NCBI GenBank assembly: GCA_051953655.1
Contig: JBQCIO010000027.1
Span: 1 to 6,253, forward strand
Source of the DNA: JBQCHF01 sp051953655
GTDB taxonomy: Bacteria > Actinomycetota > Actinomycetes > Motilibacterales > Motilibacteraceae
DNA: 6,253 nucleotides
Direction: 5' to 3'
Part shown: in pieces, positions 6,206 to 6,253 of the stretch
How positions within the stretch are numbered: position 1 is the stretch's first letter
Layout of the letters: each line of letters starts with the position of its first letter
Program-made: the position numbers and the translations under genes
The notes under the pieces: generated by a model
Database searches by the model: none
Told to the model about the DNA's origin: nothing
Seen by the model: only the letters and a program-made list of their open reading frames with translations

Positions 6206-6210
6206 GGAGG
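6206..6210 (+). promoter_or_regulatory. Strong Shine-Dalgarno (GGAGG) of the next gene
   Basis: A consensus GGAGG lies 5 bases before GTG 6216. It is the clearest ribosome binding site in the window and decides the start of the truncated gene that follows. The contrast with the weak site before the importer ATPase suggests higher translation of the second gene, as expected for a substrate-binding protein. Confidence 0.7.
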
Positions 6211-6215
6211 ACCCC

Positions 6216-6253
6216 GTGCCCAGCCCCTCGACCAGCGCCCGCCCCGTCCGGCG
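6216..6253 (+). CDS. Start of a further gene, cut by the window end (probable importer subunit)
   Basis: Twelve codons are visible from GTG 6216: MPSPSTSARPVR, open to the window edge. The call rests on the GGAGG site 5 bases upstream, the same orientation, and the short gap behind the amino acid importer ATPase. In Corynebacterium-type gluABCD loci the ATPase gene is followed by the gene for the substrate-binding lipoprotein, and a Ser/Pro start running into Arg residues would suit the beginning of a secretion signal. Too little is visible to assign a function. Confidence 0.6.
   Translation, partial: MPSPSTSARPVR

Overview
The window is a very GC-rich stretch (about three quarters G+C by eye) with frequent GTG starts, G/C-ending codons and Ala/Arg/Gly/Val-rich proteins. 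This points to a high-GC actinobacterium. The protein style would suit Geodermatophilaceae or a related family, but that placement is an inference without any database search. Coding density is close to complete, and the only sizeable non-coding gap is 176 bases (5173-5348).

Layout. (A) Plus strand, 1-3959: the 3' part of a GAF-containing sensor histidine kinase (its N-terminus lies outside the window), followed with a one-base stop/start overlap by a 790-residue FtsX-type ABC permease. No ATPase for this permease is visible. (B) Minus strand, 5172-3928: two response-regulator genes in tandem. The first is a complete NarL/LuxR-type regulator (receiver plus HTH). The second, 99 bases downstream, is a receiver-only protein with a Pro/Ala-rich tail and no output domain, and its 3' end overlaps the 3' end of the permease gene by 32 bases on the opposite strand. 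(C) Plus strand, 5349 onward: an ATP-binding subunit of a polar amino acid (glutamate/glutamine type) ABC importer, followed after a 72-base gap by the first codons of another gene with a strong ribosome binding site. That gene is probably another subunit of the same importer.

How the parts may work together. The kinase and permease are almost certainly co-translated. The two regulators converge on them and are the nearest candidates for the kinase's phosphorylation partners, giving a possible one-kinase/two-receiver arrangement with one DNA-binding and one non-DNA-binding partner. The amino acid importer is divergent from the NarL-type regulator.

The most notable non-coding signal is an 18-bp-arm inverted repeat (16 of 18 positions match, 28-base spacer) inside this divergent region. 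Each arm points outward towards one of the two genes and ends in a CCCTA(A/T)GG sequence at a plausible -10 position. A second signal, a perfect 8-bp-arm palindrome, lies between the two regulator genes, and a partial copy of it lies directly before the importer gene. No rRNA, tRNA, CRISPR array, insertion sequence or phage gene was seen.
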